Below the pieces are notes generated by a model that did no database searches, was not told the origin of the DNA, and was given only the letters and a program-made list of their open reading frames with translations. Below are positions 8,489 to 16,145 of a stretch of 27,439 bases of DNA, piece after piece. The position numbers and the translations under genes are program-made. Position 1 is the stretch's first letter. Each line of letters begins with the position of its first letter. The DNA comes from Chloroflexota bacterium (lineage in GTDB: Bacteria > Chloroflexota > Dehalococcoidia > Lucifugimonadales > CATQGZ01): the NCBI GenBank assembly GCA_027624995.1, contig JAQBTI010000004.1, forward strand, positions 1-27,439, in the 5' to 3' direction.

Positions 8489-9097
8489 CTACCTCGACGA
8501 GCCCCAGCGCTCCCAGTAGGTGACCTCCTCAACGGGCCTGCGCCGGGTCGGACCGTAGCCGTCTCCTTCGGCCGGATAGCCCAGGGGCAGGAGCGCGGCG
8601 GTCTCGATGTTCTCAGGAATTCCGAGCAACGCCTTGATCTCGGCGTCGTGTCGTTTGTGAAGAGTGGTCAGGACGCTCCCGATTCCCATGCCCCTGGCAG
8701 CCAGCAGCAGGTTTTGCACCGCAGGGTATATCGACGAACCAGAGGTCACGCTCGGCGTGCCCGAAATACAGGCCAGCACGAGGACCGGAGCGTTGGACAT
8801 GTGGTCGCCCAGGTACTGGGCCGATGTCCTTATCCGCGGAGTCAGTGCCTGAATGCCCGAGGACCCCGGCGCAAAAGACGCATTCCAAGCCGCCTTGTAG
8901 AACTCTCCGATCTGACGCTTTGTCTCCGGTTCGCGCACGACGATGAAAACCCAGGGTTGCTTGTTCGAGCCGCTGGGGGCCTTGGTTGCGGCTTCGATTA
9001 GTTTCTCGACGAGGTCGTCGGGCACTGGGTCGGGCTTGAACCTCCGCACCGCACGCTGTGTATACATCGCTTCGAACAGTCCCATGTCTTCGGTCAT
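8489..9097 (-). CDS. Nitroreductase family FMN oxidoreductase
   Basis: Flavin-dependent NAD(P)H oxidoreductase of about 202 residues. Family marks are the N-terminal phosphate/FMN-binding QRAVRRFKPDPV, APSGSNKQPWVFIVV, the mid-protein PAVQNLLLAARGMGIGSVLTT, and ALLPLGYP near the C-terminus. The frame extends upstream to 9322, but the ATG at 9097 is preceded by AGGAG at six bases and begins immediately before the conserved domain, so it is taken as the start; this also frees the intergenic region shared with the divergent gene at 9229. Members reduce nitro groups, quinones or flavins, or remove substituents from small molecules; the substrate is not evident. Confidence 0.9.
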   Translation of the reverse strand: MTEDMGLFEAMYTQRAVRRFKPDPVPDDLVEKLIEAATKAPSGSNKQPWVFIVVREPETKRQIGEFYKAAWNASFAPGSSGIQALTPRIRTSAQYLGDHMSNAPVLVLACISGTPSVTSGSSIYPAVQNLLLAARGMGIGSVLTTLHKRHDAEIKALLGIPENIETAALLPLGYPAEGDGYGPTRRRPVEEVTYWERWGSSR

Positions 9098-9206
9098 CGG
9101 TGTCTCCTGTCTGAGAATTGCCGTATTCCGTCGTAGTAACTGTCGGCTCCGAGAAAACTGCCAATTTCCTGACCTTCGACTCAGTGCATCGCTGCCTTGC
9201 AATGCT

Positions 9207-9215
9207 TGGTAGAAT
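9207..9215 (+). promoter_or_regulatory. Extended -10 promoter for the channel-like gene
   Basis: TGG followed by TAGAAT (-10 at 9210-9215) forms an extended -10 element; no good -35 is seen. Initiation about seven bases on would leave a leader of roughly seven bases before the ATG at 9229. Confidence 0.45.
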
Positions 9216-9228
9216 GTAACGGGCCTAC

Positions 9229-10017
9229 ATGGGCGATCAGCCCGTGAGCCGGACGGTGAGAATGAGATCGGTGGCTCTGGAGTTTTGGGTCGGCCTGTTC
9301 GGTTGGCTTCGCTGGGTGTCACTCCTGTACCTCATCAGGAGGTATGTACCCAAGGCCGGGGTCAGCCCATACATGTTCGTCGATCAGTGGGTAATGGGCC
9401 ACCTAGTCCTCGCAGTCGTACTGCTTGCGGCCTCCATGCATTCCGGGTTCACGTGGTGGGAGGCCGTTCTCGCCGGATACGCCGGATTTCGTATCCTCGA
9501 GATTCTGGTCCAACAGATCAACGGTCTCCTGTTTGACGAGTACCGCGCCGCCAAGAGGGGGGAGCGGTACATCGTCGGATACCGCCGTGCTCTGATCCTG
9601 ATACTCAACTCTTACATCGAGGTACTGTTCTGGTTCGCGCTATTCTACCGGAATGCAGCGTCTGCATTTGAGCCCAAGACCGTCGTCCTCGATTCGTTCA
9701 TCGAGTCCTTTCGGCTCAGCTACAAGACCATGACGACATGGGGACACTCCCAGTTTACGCCCTCAGACAACATTGGCCACACGCTGATATTCCTGCAGTC
9801 TGTTGTCGGCCTGTTGATGTTTCTGATGGTACTTGTGGGATTCCTTGCTCTTATCAGCCGCCGGCGGGCAGAGCCGCAGGCTCGGCCGGCCCAGCTCGCT
9901 GCGGCCCGGTCATCCGAAGTCCAGGCACGGACTGTACAGCCCCAGCCTCGGCCGCAGCCATCCCCTCAGCCGCCTGCTCAAGGCCAGGATAGTCAACCGC
10001 CCAACGAGAGCGGCTAG
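9229..10017 (+). CDS. Membrane protein resembling a two-helix K+ channel, altered filter
   Basis: A 262-residue inner-membrane protein. Hydrophobic segments lie at about 18-38, 56-70, 74-95, 120-140 and 182-209. The last part has the layout of an ion-channel pore module: a pore helix (about 156-168), the segment TTWGHSQFTPSD (169-180), then a long hydrophobic helix starting NIGHTLIFLQSVVG. This aligns without gaps to the K+-channel pattern T-T-V-G-Y-G-D-x-x-P, but the filter G-Y-G-D is replaced by G-H-S-Q, so potassium selectivity is unlikely to be normal. The C-terminal ~50 residues are a proline/glutamine-rich cytoplasmic tail. The fold resemblance is inferred; it may be a non-conducting sensor or a channel for another ion. 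Its stop codon directly abuts the gmk stop codon. Confidence 0.7.
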   Translation: MGDQPVSRTVRMRSVALEFWVGLFGWLRWVSLLYLIRRYVPKAGVSPYMFVDQWVMGHLVLAVVLLAASMHSGFTWWEAVLAGYAGFRILEILVQQINGLLFDEYRAAKRGERYIVGYRRALILILNSYIEVLFWFALFYRNAASAFEPKTVVLDSFIESFRLSYKTMTTWGHSQFTPSDNIGHTLIFLQSVVGLLMFLMVLVGFLALISRRRAEPQARPAQLAAARSSEVQARTVQPQPRPQPSPQPPAQGQDSQPPNESG

Positions 10018-10638
10018 CTATATAGTTACTCGCCTTGGGGGCGATCGCCGCCGTTCGAGCTCGACGATCCCTTGAATCTCTCGGATGGTGTCGTCCAGAC
10101 GGCCGTGGACGTTCACGACGACGTGGTCGTACTCCGCGGACCGTTTCATCTCAATCTCAGCGTTCTTCAGTCTGAGCCGTTGGGCGTCCGGGGTCTCGCT
10201 CCTGCGCTGCTTAAGTCGCTGGACGAGCTCCTCCGTTTCGGATGCCCGGACAAAGATTAGCACCGCTTCGGGAGCTAGCTTCCGGACCGTGGCCGCTCCC
10301 TGAACGTCGATCTTGAGAATGACGTCCTGACCTCGTTGCATCGCGTCCCGGACCTGGGTCCTGGGGACCCCGTAGCGGTTCCCGTGTACCACGGCCCACT
10401 CGATGAACTCGCCGCGCTCGATCATTGCGTCGAAGGTCTCGACGGAGTGGAAAATGTAGTCCACGCCGTCTTGCTCGCCGTCACGCATCAGGCGGGTCGT
10501 TGCTGTGACGGTGTAATGGTAGGCCTTACCCAGCTCTCTCATTCGGGAAAGGATGGCGTCCTTCCCGACCCCGGACGGTCCCGACAGGACTATTAGAAGA
10601 GGATCCGGCTTGCCACCACTTGAGTCCGCAGAGGCCAT
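10018..10638 (-). CDS. gmk: Guanylate kinase
   Basis: Phosphorylates GMP to GDP with ATP, an essential step in purine nucleotide synthesis. The P-loop is GPSGVGKD (20-27). The GMP-binding segment TTRLMRDGEQDGVDYIF follows the family pattern, as does ERGEFIEWAVVHGNRYGVP, and the lid with its arginines lies around QRLKQRRSETPD. The 206-residue length is standard. The ATG follows the aroA TAG with no spacer (TAGATG), so the two are co-transcribed and its ribosome-binding site lies inside aroA. The 3' end meets the convergent membrane-protein gene stop to stop. Confidence 0.97.
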   Translation of the reverse strand: MASADSSGGKPDPLLIVLSGPSGVGKDAILSRMRELGKAYHYTVTATTRLMRDGEQDGVDYIFHSVETFDAMIERGEFIEWAVVHGNRYGVPRTQVRDAMQRGQDVILKIDVQGAATVRKLAPEAVLIFVRASETEELVQRLKQRRSETPDAQRLRLKNAEIEMKRSAEYDHVVVNVHGRLDDTIREIQGIVELERRRSPPRRVTI

Positions 10639-11949
10639 CTACGGTCGCTGCGCGAGGTCGTTCAATGTCTGCCAGAAACCGGGATACGAGACGGCCGCCG
10701 CCTCCCCCCCATCGACTGTGGTCTCGCCCTTCGCCAGAAGGCCAGCGATGCCCATGGTCATGGCGATGCGATGGTCGCCAAAGCTATCGCACTCGGCTCC
10801 CCTAAGGATCGAGCCGCCTTCGATGACCATGCCGTCGGGACGTTCTTCTACCCGAGCTCCCAGCCGGGAAAGCCCGTCGACGGTGGCCGAAATCCGGTCC
10901 GACTCCTTGACTCGCAACTCCGCTGCGTCCTTGATTACGGTAGTACCGCTGGCGAAGCAGGCGGCGAGCGCCAGGACGGGGATCTCATCTATTACCCTTG
11001 GGATGATGTCGCCCGATATCTCGACAGCCGAGAGATCACTGGACTCGGCGACCAGGTCGGCCGACGGCTCGCCCGCTTCCTCTTTCACGTTTTCGACCCT
11101 GATGCGTGCGCCCATCTCCCTCAAGACCTCGAGGACTCCGGTACGCGTGGGATTGATCCCGACGCCCGGCAGCGAAATCCGAGCATTGGGGTGGCAGGCG
11201 GCCGCGACCAGCCAGAAGGCTGAGCCGCTGATATCGCCGGGTACTCGAACGTCCATCGACCGCAAATCCGAGGGCATTAACGTGGCCTCGCGACCGTCGG
11301 TGGCAAGCTCGGCTCCCATCGCAATCATCATGCGCTCGGTGTGGTCGCGAGATGCCGACGGCTGGCGAATGGTCGTCTTGCCCTTCGCGTGGAGTCCTGC
11401 GATCAAGATGGCGGACTTGACCTGGGCGCTCGACTCGGCGGTCTCGTGGACGATCCCACGAAGTCCGCCGCCTCGGATGGCAAGTGGGGCCAGGGAGTCC
11501 TCCATTCGTCCGCTCACGCGGGCACCCATCTCAGTGAGGGGTCTCACGATTCGGCCCATGGGCCGTGCCCTGAGGGACCGGTCTCCGCTGATGACGCTAA
11601 AGAAGGGTTGGGCCGCGAGGAGGCCTGCGACAAGTCGGAGTGTCGTCCCGCTGTTACCGGCGTTAAGCACGACTGAAGGCTCGTCGAAGCCCCCGTGCCC
11701 GCGTCCCCGGACGTTGAAGCACTCGGTAGCACCGGTAATCGCGCAGTCCGTGTGCCTGTCTATCCTCGTCCCAAGCCCTCGCAAACACCGGAGCATCGAG
11801 ACCCTGTCGTCCCCGTGGCACAGGTTGGAAACATGGGCTGTCCCGCGTGCAAGCGAGTTGAGGAGGAGGGCCCGATGGGAGATCGACTTGTCTCCAGGGA
11901 GCAGCACAGCGCCTTCGAGACGCGCCGGCGGACCGACCAGTTGCCTCAT
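10639..11949 (-). CDS. aroA: 3-phosphoshikimate 1-carboxyvinyltransferase (EPSP synthase)
   Basis: Transfers the enolpyruvyl group of PEP to shikimate-3-phosphate in the shikimate pathway. Recognised from LLPGDKSISHRALLL (K21, S22, R26), LNAGNSGTTLRLVAG, GDRSLRARPMGRI, the catalytic aspartate/glutamate region DEIPVLALAA, LRVKESDRI and DHRIAMTMGIAGL. The 436-residue length is typical. A GGGAG lies just ahead of the ATG, nine bases after the tyrA stop, so it is the second gene of a tyrA-aroA-gmk operon joining aromatic amino acid and nucleotide synthesis. Confidence 0.97.
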   Translation of the reverse strand: MRQLVGPPARLEGAVLLPGDKSISHRALLLNSLARGTAHVSNLCHGDDRVSMLRCLRGLGTRIDRHTDCAITGATECFNVRGRGHGGFDEPSVVLNAGNSGTTLRLVAGLLAAQPFFSVISGDRSLRARPMGRIVRPLTEMGARVSGRMEDSLAPLAIRGGGLRGIVHETAESSAQVKSAILIAGLHAKGKTTIRQPSASRDHTERMMIAMGAELATDGREATLMPSDLRSMDVRVPGDISGSAFWLVAAACHPNARISLPGVGINPTRTGVLEVLREMGARIRVENVKEEAGEPSADLVAESSDLSAVEISGDIIPRVIDEIPVLALAACFASGTTVIKDAAELRVKESDRISATVDGLSRLGARVEERPDGMVIEGGSILRGAECDSFGDHRIAMTMGIAGLLAKGETTVDGGEAAAVSYPGFWQTLNDLAQRP

Positions 11950-11958
11950 CGAAGCTCC

Positions 11959-12963
11959 CTAGCGCTTCCTCTTGTACTTCCAGGGGTCAGATTTCTTCTC
12001 ATCGCCGGATGTGATCTCGCGGTATCGGTTCGCGAGTCTTTCGCCCAGCATGGTCGAAGCGAGAGTCACGCCCGTGGAATGCAGGCCTGGACCGTCATCC
12101 GGCACGACGGTTCCTGCCTCCCAGCGGGCCTGGTTCTCCCAGGCCCTTATCAGCCTATCGAGCAGTTCGGTGCCATCAGAGGTGATCTCGTCTCGGTAGG
12201 TGCGCAACTCGGCAATCATCTGATCGATCCAGTGGACCAGGGCCTCGGGGTTGGCGCGGATCGTCGCCTCAGTATCTACCGGGTCGTCCGACGAGAGATC
12301 GGACAGGGTCGCAAACTCGGTTGAGGCCACCTTATGCATTTCGCGCCAGCCGTTGCTGTCAGACGTCGCGGTGACGAAGGCGGACGACAGCACCATGGGC
12401 AAGTGCGACATGGCGGCCGCGTAGCTGTCGTGCTCGTGCGGATCGAGAAAGAGGGGCCTAGCTCCGATCGCCTCGACCATGCTGGTGACGACACTCACTG
12501 AGGACGGTGGGGCCGAGCGGCCGGGAACGAGGCAGTAGTCGATGCCGTGGAAGATGGACCCGTCCGGCCCGGCCGCGTCGTCCGGCGCCCGCTTCAGCAG
12601 CGGCCGGCCGGCGACAAAGCCGATGCGCTCCGGCAGAAGCTCCTCGGCCGACTGTAAGGCCTGCACCTTGTTGCTGCCTGTTTCAGTTACCACGGCTTCC
12701 TTGTCCAGGTTGGGGCCGATGGCCCTGAGTATTTCTCTAAACTCGGTGATGGGGCTGGTGATGATGACCAGCCGGGCGCCTTCGACCGCAGACCTGACGT
12801 TCCTCGTTGTATCGTCGACGACCTCAGCCTTGGAGGCGGCTGAGAGCCTCTCTCGGCTCCCGTCGGTCCCTACGATTTTGGTGTCGCTCAGTCCGGACTT
12901 CCGCAGCGCCAGTGCCAACGACGCTCCGATAGGGCCAAGCCCGACTATTGCTATCCGGTCCAA
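11959..12963 (-). CDS. tyrA: Prephenate dehydrogenase
   Basis: NAD(P)-dependent oxidative decarboxylation of prephenate to 4-hydroxyphenylpyruvate in tyrosine synthesis. The Rossmann GxGxxG is IAIVGLGPIGAS at the N-terminus, and the catalytic-domain pattern HDSYAAAMSHLPMVLSSAF is clear. Three starts are possible: the frame is open to 13107, an ATG lies at 13005, and a TTG at 12963 is preceded by AGGAGG at eight bases. The TTG is chosen because the Shine-Dalgarno is strong, the protein then begins MDRIAIVGLG as is usual in the family, and the ATG at 13005 lies inside the likely -10 box. This gives about 334 residues. There is no ACT or chorismate mutase domain. It heads the tyrA-aroA-gmk operon. 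Confidence 0.93.
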   Translation of the reverse strand: MDRIAIVGLGPIGASLALALRKSGLSDTKIVGTDGSRERLSAASKAEVVDDTTRNVRSAVEGARLVIITSPITEFREILRAIGPNLDKEAVVTETGSNKVQALQSAEELLPERIGFVAGRPLLKRAPDDAAGPDGSIFHGIDYCLVPGRSAPPSSVSVVTSMVEAIGARPLFLDPHEHDSYAAAMSHLPMVLSSAFVTATSDSNGWREMHKVASTEFATLSDLSSDDPVDTEATIRANPEALVHWIDQMIAELRTYRDEITSDGTELLDRLIRAWENQARWEAGTVVPDDGPGLHSTGVTLASTMLGERLANRYREITSGDEKKSDPWKYKRKR

Positions 12964-13000
12964 GTCTCGTACCTCCTGGTCCAAACCTCGCAGTACGGTA

Positions 13001-13030
13001 TTCATAGCAGATTTGATTACAGGGTGTCCA
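13001..13030 (-). promoter_or_regulatory. Candidate promoter of tyrA-aroA-gmk
   Basis: On the minus strand, -35 TGGACA (13025-13030), an 18-base spacer and -10 TATGAA (13001-13006). Predicted initiation near 12994 gives a ~31-base leader to the TTG at 12963. The -10 overlaps the alternative ATG at 13005. Confidence 0.55.
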
Positions 13031-13136
13031 CCCTGCGGACTGGTTCGGGTGCTATCCGAAAAGGGCGGCAAGAACGGAAAGGGCGACCCACCGGCTCGCT
13101 CAAGCAACTGACCCGATATCAGGTCGGTGATAGGTC

Positions 13137-13174
13137 AAAAACAAAAAAGGGGGGACGAGCCGGCTCGTCCCCCC
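13137..13174 (-). terminator. Intrinsic terminator of the IscA-like gene
   Basis: A perfect 26-base palindrome (13149-13174; each 13-base half begins GGGGGGACGAG) is followed on the minus strand by TTTTTTGTTTTT (13148-13137). It lies 21 bases after the stop of the gene at 13195-13614. In the cell it would form an 11-bp-plus GC-rich hairpin. Confidence 0.92.
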
Positions 13175-13194
13175 AAAGTAGTTCGGTATTTGGC

Positions 13195-13614
13195 CTAGTG
13201 GCCGTGACCGCCGCAGGCGCATCCGCCGCCCCCGTCGCCGCCGTGGGCCCCGCCGCCACCACCGCAACCACCACCACCGCCGCCGCAGGCGCATCCGCCG
13301 CCGCCGACCTGCTGGTTAGGGTTGCTAATCGTGAAGCCGCTGCGCATCAGTCCGTCCACGTAGTCAATTTGAGCACCCTCTACGAGAGGTGCGCTCTCAG
13401 GATCGACGAGCACCTGGATGTTCGAGACCTCGATGACGAGGTCGTCGGCCTGGGGCTCCTTCTCAACACCCATGGAGTACTGGAACCCACCGTGGGAGCC
13501 CGGCATGACCATAACCCTGAGCATCGAGCCTTCGTCGCCCTGCTCCTTGAGAATGGTCGCCAGCTTCTCGGCCGCCAGGGGAGTGACTTCGACTAACTGT
13601 TGCGTTGTCGTCAA
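13195..13614 (-). CDS. HesB/IscA-type protein lacking the first cysteine, with Cys/Gly/His tail
   Basis: A 139-residue member of the A-type Fe-S carrier fold: VEVTPLAAEKLATIL, RVMVMPG...FQYSMGV, VLVDPESAPLVEGAQIDYV and SGFTISNPN follow the family in order. The conserved first cysteine (G-G-C-S-G-F) is replaced by histidine (GSHGGF, H41). The C-terminal C-x-C appears as C108-A-C110, and the protein then continues as a glycine-rich tail with C117, H124, C132, C134, H137 and H139. Canonical Fe-S transfer uses all three cysteines, so this could be a modified Fe-S or metal-binding protein. The start is TTG with GGAGG seven bases upstream. It is monocistronic, with a promoter at 13672-13701 and a terminator at 13137-13174. 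Confidence 0.88.
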   Translation of the reverse strand: MTTTQQLVEVTPLAAEKLATILKEQGDEGSMLRVMVMPGSHGGFQYSMGVEKEPQADDLVIEVSNIQVLVDPESAPLVEGAQIDYVDGLMRSGFTISNPNQQVGGGGCACGGGGGGCGGGGGAHGGDGGGGCACGGHGH

Positions 13615-13671
13615 GTACGCACCTCCGATAGGTTAGCTTCTGGAGCAATTTAAGTCTGGTTAACTTGGACC

Positions 13672-13701
13672 ATCTTAGCATCGGCCCGACAAGAGCGTCA
13701 A
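13672..13701 (-). promoter_or_regulatory. Sigma70-type promoter of the IscA-like gene
   Basis: On the minus strand, -35 TTGACG (13696-13701), 18-base spacer, -10 TAAGAT (13672-13677). Initiation near 13665 leaves a ~50-base leader carrying GGAGG before the TTG start. Confidence 0.7.
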
Positions 13702-13721
13702 GACAATCACAGGCAAGTTGT

Positions 13722-14585
13722 TCACCGCGCCAGCCGACGTAGGCCCGCGGAGGCAAGGTCGACTCCAACCACCAGGAAAAGGTAGCAGAGTAGCAGGAGC
13801 CCAACGTCGTCGTAATGAAGGAAGCTCATGTTGAGGCGGAACTCCCTGCCCAGACCCCCCGCCGCCACGAACCCCACCACGACCGTGGTGCGGATAATGA
13901 CCTCCCAGCGGTATAGGAGATAGGTGATGAACTGGGGCAAGACCTGGGGCAGGAGTGCGTACAGCAGCGTCTGGCCCCAGCCCGCGCCGGCGGCGCGAAG
14001 CGCCCGGGCGGGCCTCGGGTCCAGGTTCTCGACCACCTCTGCCGAGAGCTTGCCGAGTATTCCATAGTTGTGAATGGCCAAGGCCAGGGCCGCCGCAAGC
14101 ACTCCAGGCGAGAGAACGAAGACGATCAGCAAGGCCCAGACCAGCTCCGGCACGCTTCGTGTGAACGCGAAGGCCCCTCTGGTCACGAAGAATGCGGCGA
14201 CCCCGACCCTCGACCTCGCGCCGCCGCTCTGTCCGAACCCCACGTTACGAGCACCGGGGAGGAATGTGAGAAGCGCCGCGGCCCCGGCGATGCCGGCTGC
14301 CAGAACGCTCATTGCCAGTGTCTCCACCGACAGCCTTAGTGCTTTCTTCCAGGAGGCTGCGTCCAGGAACGCAGACGTCCCATCGGTCTCTAGTCCGACG
14401 AGCCTCCGCAGAAAATCGCCGGCTTCTTTCCATGTCTCGACCGTAAACAACTCCCATAGGCCGCTGTCGCCGCTCACGATGTATATCCACGAGACGATGG
14501 CCAATGCGACGAAACCGGCGGCGGATGTCCGGGGAACGTCGATGCGGGGCCGTTCCCCCGAGCCTCGCTCCGCCTGGGAGTTCAT
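13722..14585 (-). CDS. PhnE-type ABC transporter permease (second copy)
   Basis: Inner-membrane permease of 287 residues, about six hydrophobic segments, the first at about 24-40. The cytoplasmic EAA-like loop that contacts the ATPase is visible as NYGILGKLSAEVVENLDPRPARALRAAGAG, followed by LYALLPQVLPQFITYLLYRWE and VVGFVAAGGLGREF, all typical of phosphonate-class permeases. Its ATG overlaps the stop of the other permease by four bases (ATGA), so the two are translated together and probably form a heterodimeric pore. It ends the four-gene importer operon. Uptake of phosphonate, phosphite or another oxyanion is the family role; see the binding protein for the substrate question. Confidence 0.9.
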   Translation of the reverse strand: MNSQAERGSGERPRIDVPRTSAAGFVALAIVSWIYIVSGDSGLWELFTVETWKEAGDFLRRLVGLETDGTSAFLDAASWKKALRLSVETLAMSVLAAGIAGAAALLTFLPGARNVGFGQSGGARSRVGVAAFFVTRGAFAFTRSVPELVWALLIVFVLSPGVLAAALALAIHNYGILGKLSAEVVENLDPRPARALRAAGAGWGQTLLYALLPQVLPQFITYLLYRWEVIIRTTVVVGFVAAGGLGREFRLNMSFLHYDDVGLLLLCYLFLVVGVDLASAGLRRLAR

Positions 14586-15355
14586 GAGGTCAGGCTCCTG
14601 CGCACCGAGCTGCTCCAGAGGTCTACCAGGACGACCAGGGCGACCAAGAAGAAGAGCAGCGTCCAGACCTGTTCGAACAGCAGGTCGTCAAGCGAGATCT
14701 GGAGCTCGTAGCCCAGGCCGCGGACTCCAACGAAGCTGAAAATGGCCGCTGACCGAATGGCGCACTCGAATCGGTAAAAGGTGTAGCTCAGCATGTCGGG
14801 CAGAGCCATGGGCAGTCGACCGTAAAGCAGCACGCCCACTTCCGAGGCGCCCGAGGCCCTCAAGGCGCGCAGCGGCGCCTCCGGGACATCGTTCAGTACC
14901 TCGGCGTATATACGGCCCAATATCCCGGCATAAGGTATGGCCAGAGCCAGGACGGCTGCCATGGGCGAGAGTCCGATGGCCACGATCAGTAGCCACGCCC
15001 AAACGAGCTCGTGAACGGAACGCAGGAGCGCCAGCATTAGCCTCACCGCCGCCATGCCGGCCAACCTGGCTGGGATTCCGCGGCCCAGCGAGCCCGACGC
15101 GACGATTCCAAGAGGCAGCCCGATTGCGCAGGCCAAGGTAAGACCGGCCGTAGCGTAGGCGACGGTCGTCCAGCTTGCGCTCAGCGCGACCTTCAAGAAC
15201 GAAGGCGAGAGGTCCAGGGAAAAGAGGGCTGCCAAGATGTCGGCCAGCGAGCCGAACCCGCCCGGATGGACCAGGTCCCGGTCCCAATCGACCGAAAAAA
15301 GGCTCCAGGCCAGCGCGCCGGCCAGCAGGATGGTCAGGAGCCTACGACTATCCAT
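14582..15355 (-). CDS. PhnE-type ABC transporter permease (first copy)
   Basis: Inner-membrane permease of about 257 residues. It is paralogous to the next gene: the EAA-like loop PYAGILGRIYAEVLND, then RALRASGASEVGVLLYGRLP, YTFYRFECAIRSA and FVGVRGLGYEL correspond segment by segment. A GTG at 15382 would lengthen it by nine residues, but the ATG at 15355 is preferred: it starts MDSRRLLTILLAG just before the first membrane helix and overlaps the ATPase gene by only eight bases. The tight overlaps on both sides show it is part of one transcription unit with the ATPase and the second permease. Confidence 0.9.
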   Translation of the reverse strand: MDSRRLLTILLAGALAWSLFSVDWDRDLVHPGGFGSLADILAALFSLDLSPSFLKVALSASWTTVAYATAGLTLACAIGLPLGIVASGSLGRGIPARLAGMAAVRLMLALLRSVHELVWAWLLIVAIGLSPMAAVLALAIPYAGILGRIYAEVLNDVPEAPLRALRASGASEVGVLLYGRLPMALPDMLSYTFYRFECAIRSAAIFSFVGVRGLGYELQISLDDLLFEQVWTLLFFLVALVVLVDLWSSSVRRSLTS

Positions 15356-16145
15356 AGTCTCGGCCCTGGAAGGTTTCGACACCTTCTATGCCTCTCAGGT
15401 CATAGAGGCGGTCCATCATGTCGCCGGTCACGTCTGCAGAGGGCAAGTCAAAGAGCTGGCCTCCGTTCCTCAGTCCGATGAGCCTGGAGAAGTGTTTTCT
15501 GACGAGGTCTATCGAGTGGAGGCTCGAAACGAGGGTCTTGCCCGAATGTCCTGCGATCTCGGCCAGCAGCCCCATCAGGTCGGCGGCCCTCGCGGGGTCG
15601 AGAGCCGCGACGGGCTCGTCCGCCAATATTACCTGAGGGTCCTGCAACAACAAGCGGGCGATTGCGACCCTTTGCTGCTCGCCTCCGGATAGCCTGGACG
15701 TCCGCTCATACAGCTTGTCTGCCAGCCCGACCCTGTCAAGCGCTTTTTCGGCCGTTTCGCGCTCATGAGGCCAAGCCAGGGACAGGGCCGAGCGCGCCAG
15801 GCCCCAACGACCGAGCCGTCCGGCCAGAACGTTCTGGAGGACGCTGAGCTGTGGCACCAGGTCGAGCTGCTGGTGGATCACTCCGACCAGCCTCGACAGC
15901 TCCCCGCCTGGGGTTAGCCCGGCCAGAGCCCTCCCGCCTAGATTGATGTCTCCGCTGTCAGGCCGTATGATCCCGGCCAGCAGGTGAAGAAGCGTAGTCT
16001 TGCCGGCCCCGCTGGGGCCCACCACGGCCACGGTCTCGCCCTCATGGATAGTAAATGAGACCCGCGACAGGGCCTCCTTGCGTCCGTAGACCTTGCCGAC
16101 TTCGCTCGCCCGGATCGCCGGCGCGCTATCGTTCGATGATGCCAA
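15348..16145 (-). CDS. PhnC-type ABC transporter ATP-binding protein
   Basis: Drives the importer by ATP hydrolysis at the cytoplasmic face. All motifs are intact: Walker A GPSGAGKT (43-50), Q-loop in HQQLDLVPQ, signature LSGGEQQRVAIARLL (from 152), Walker B VILADEPVAALDP (about 172-184) and the switch histidine in SLHSID. The 265-residue length fits PhnC. The start is TTG, with AGGAGG twelve bases upstream, inside the end of the binding-protein gene, which it overlaps by 20 bases. The HQQLDLV Q-loop is characteristic of the phosphonate branch. Confidence 0.93.
   Translation of the reverse strand: MASSNDSAPAIRASEVGKVYGRKEALSRVSFTIHEGETVAVVGPSGAGKTTLLHLLAGIIRPDSGDINLGGRALAGLTPGGELSRLVGVIHQQLDLVPQLSVLQNVLAGRLGRWGLARSALSLAWPHERETAEKALDRVGLADKLYERTSRLSGGEQQRVAIARLLLQDPQVILADEPVAALDPARAADLMGLLAEIAGHSGKTLVSSLHSIDLVRKHFSRLIGLRNGGQLFDLPSADVTGDMMDRLYDLRGIEGVETFQGRDYG

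Noticed and set aside
8489..9322. Longer nitroreductase starting at 9322
   Set aside because: The extra residues are unlike the family and would cross the divergent gene; ATG 9097 has a good Shine-Dalgarno.
10553..11962. 469-codon plus-strand open frame
   Set aside because: Exact antisense of aroA and its neighbours; composition rich in Ser/Arg/Pro as expected of a shadow frame in a GC-rich gene, with no family motif.
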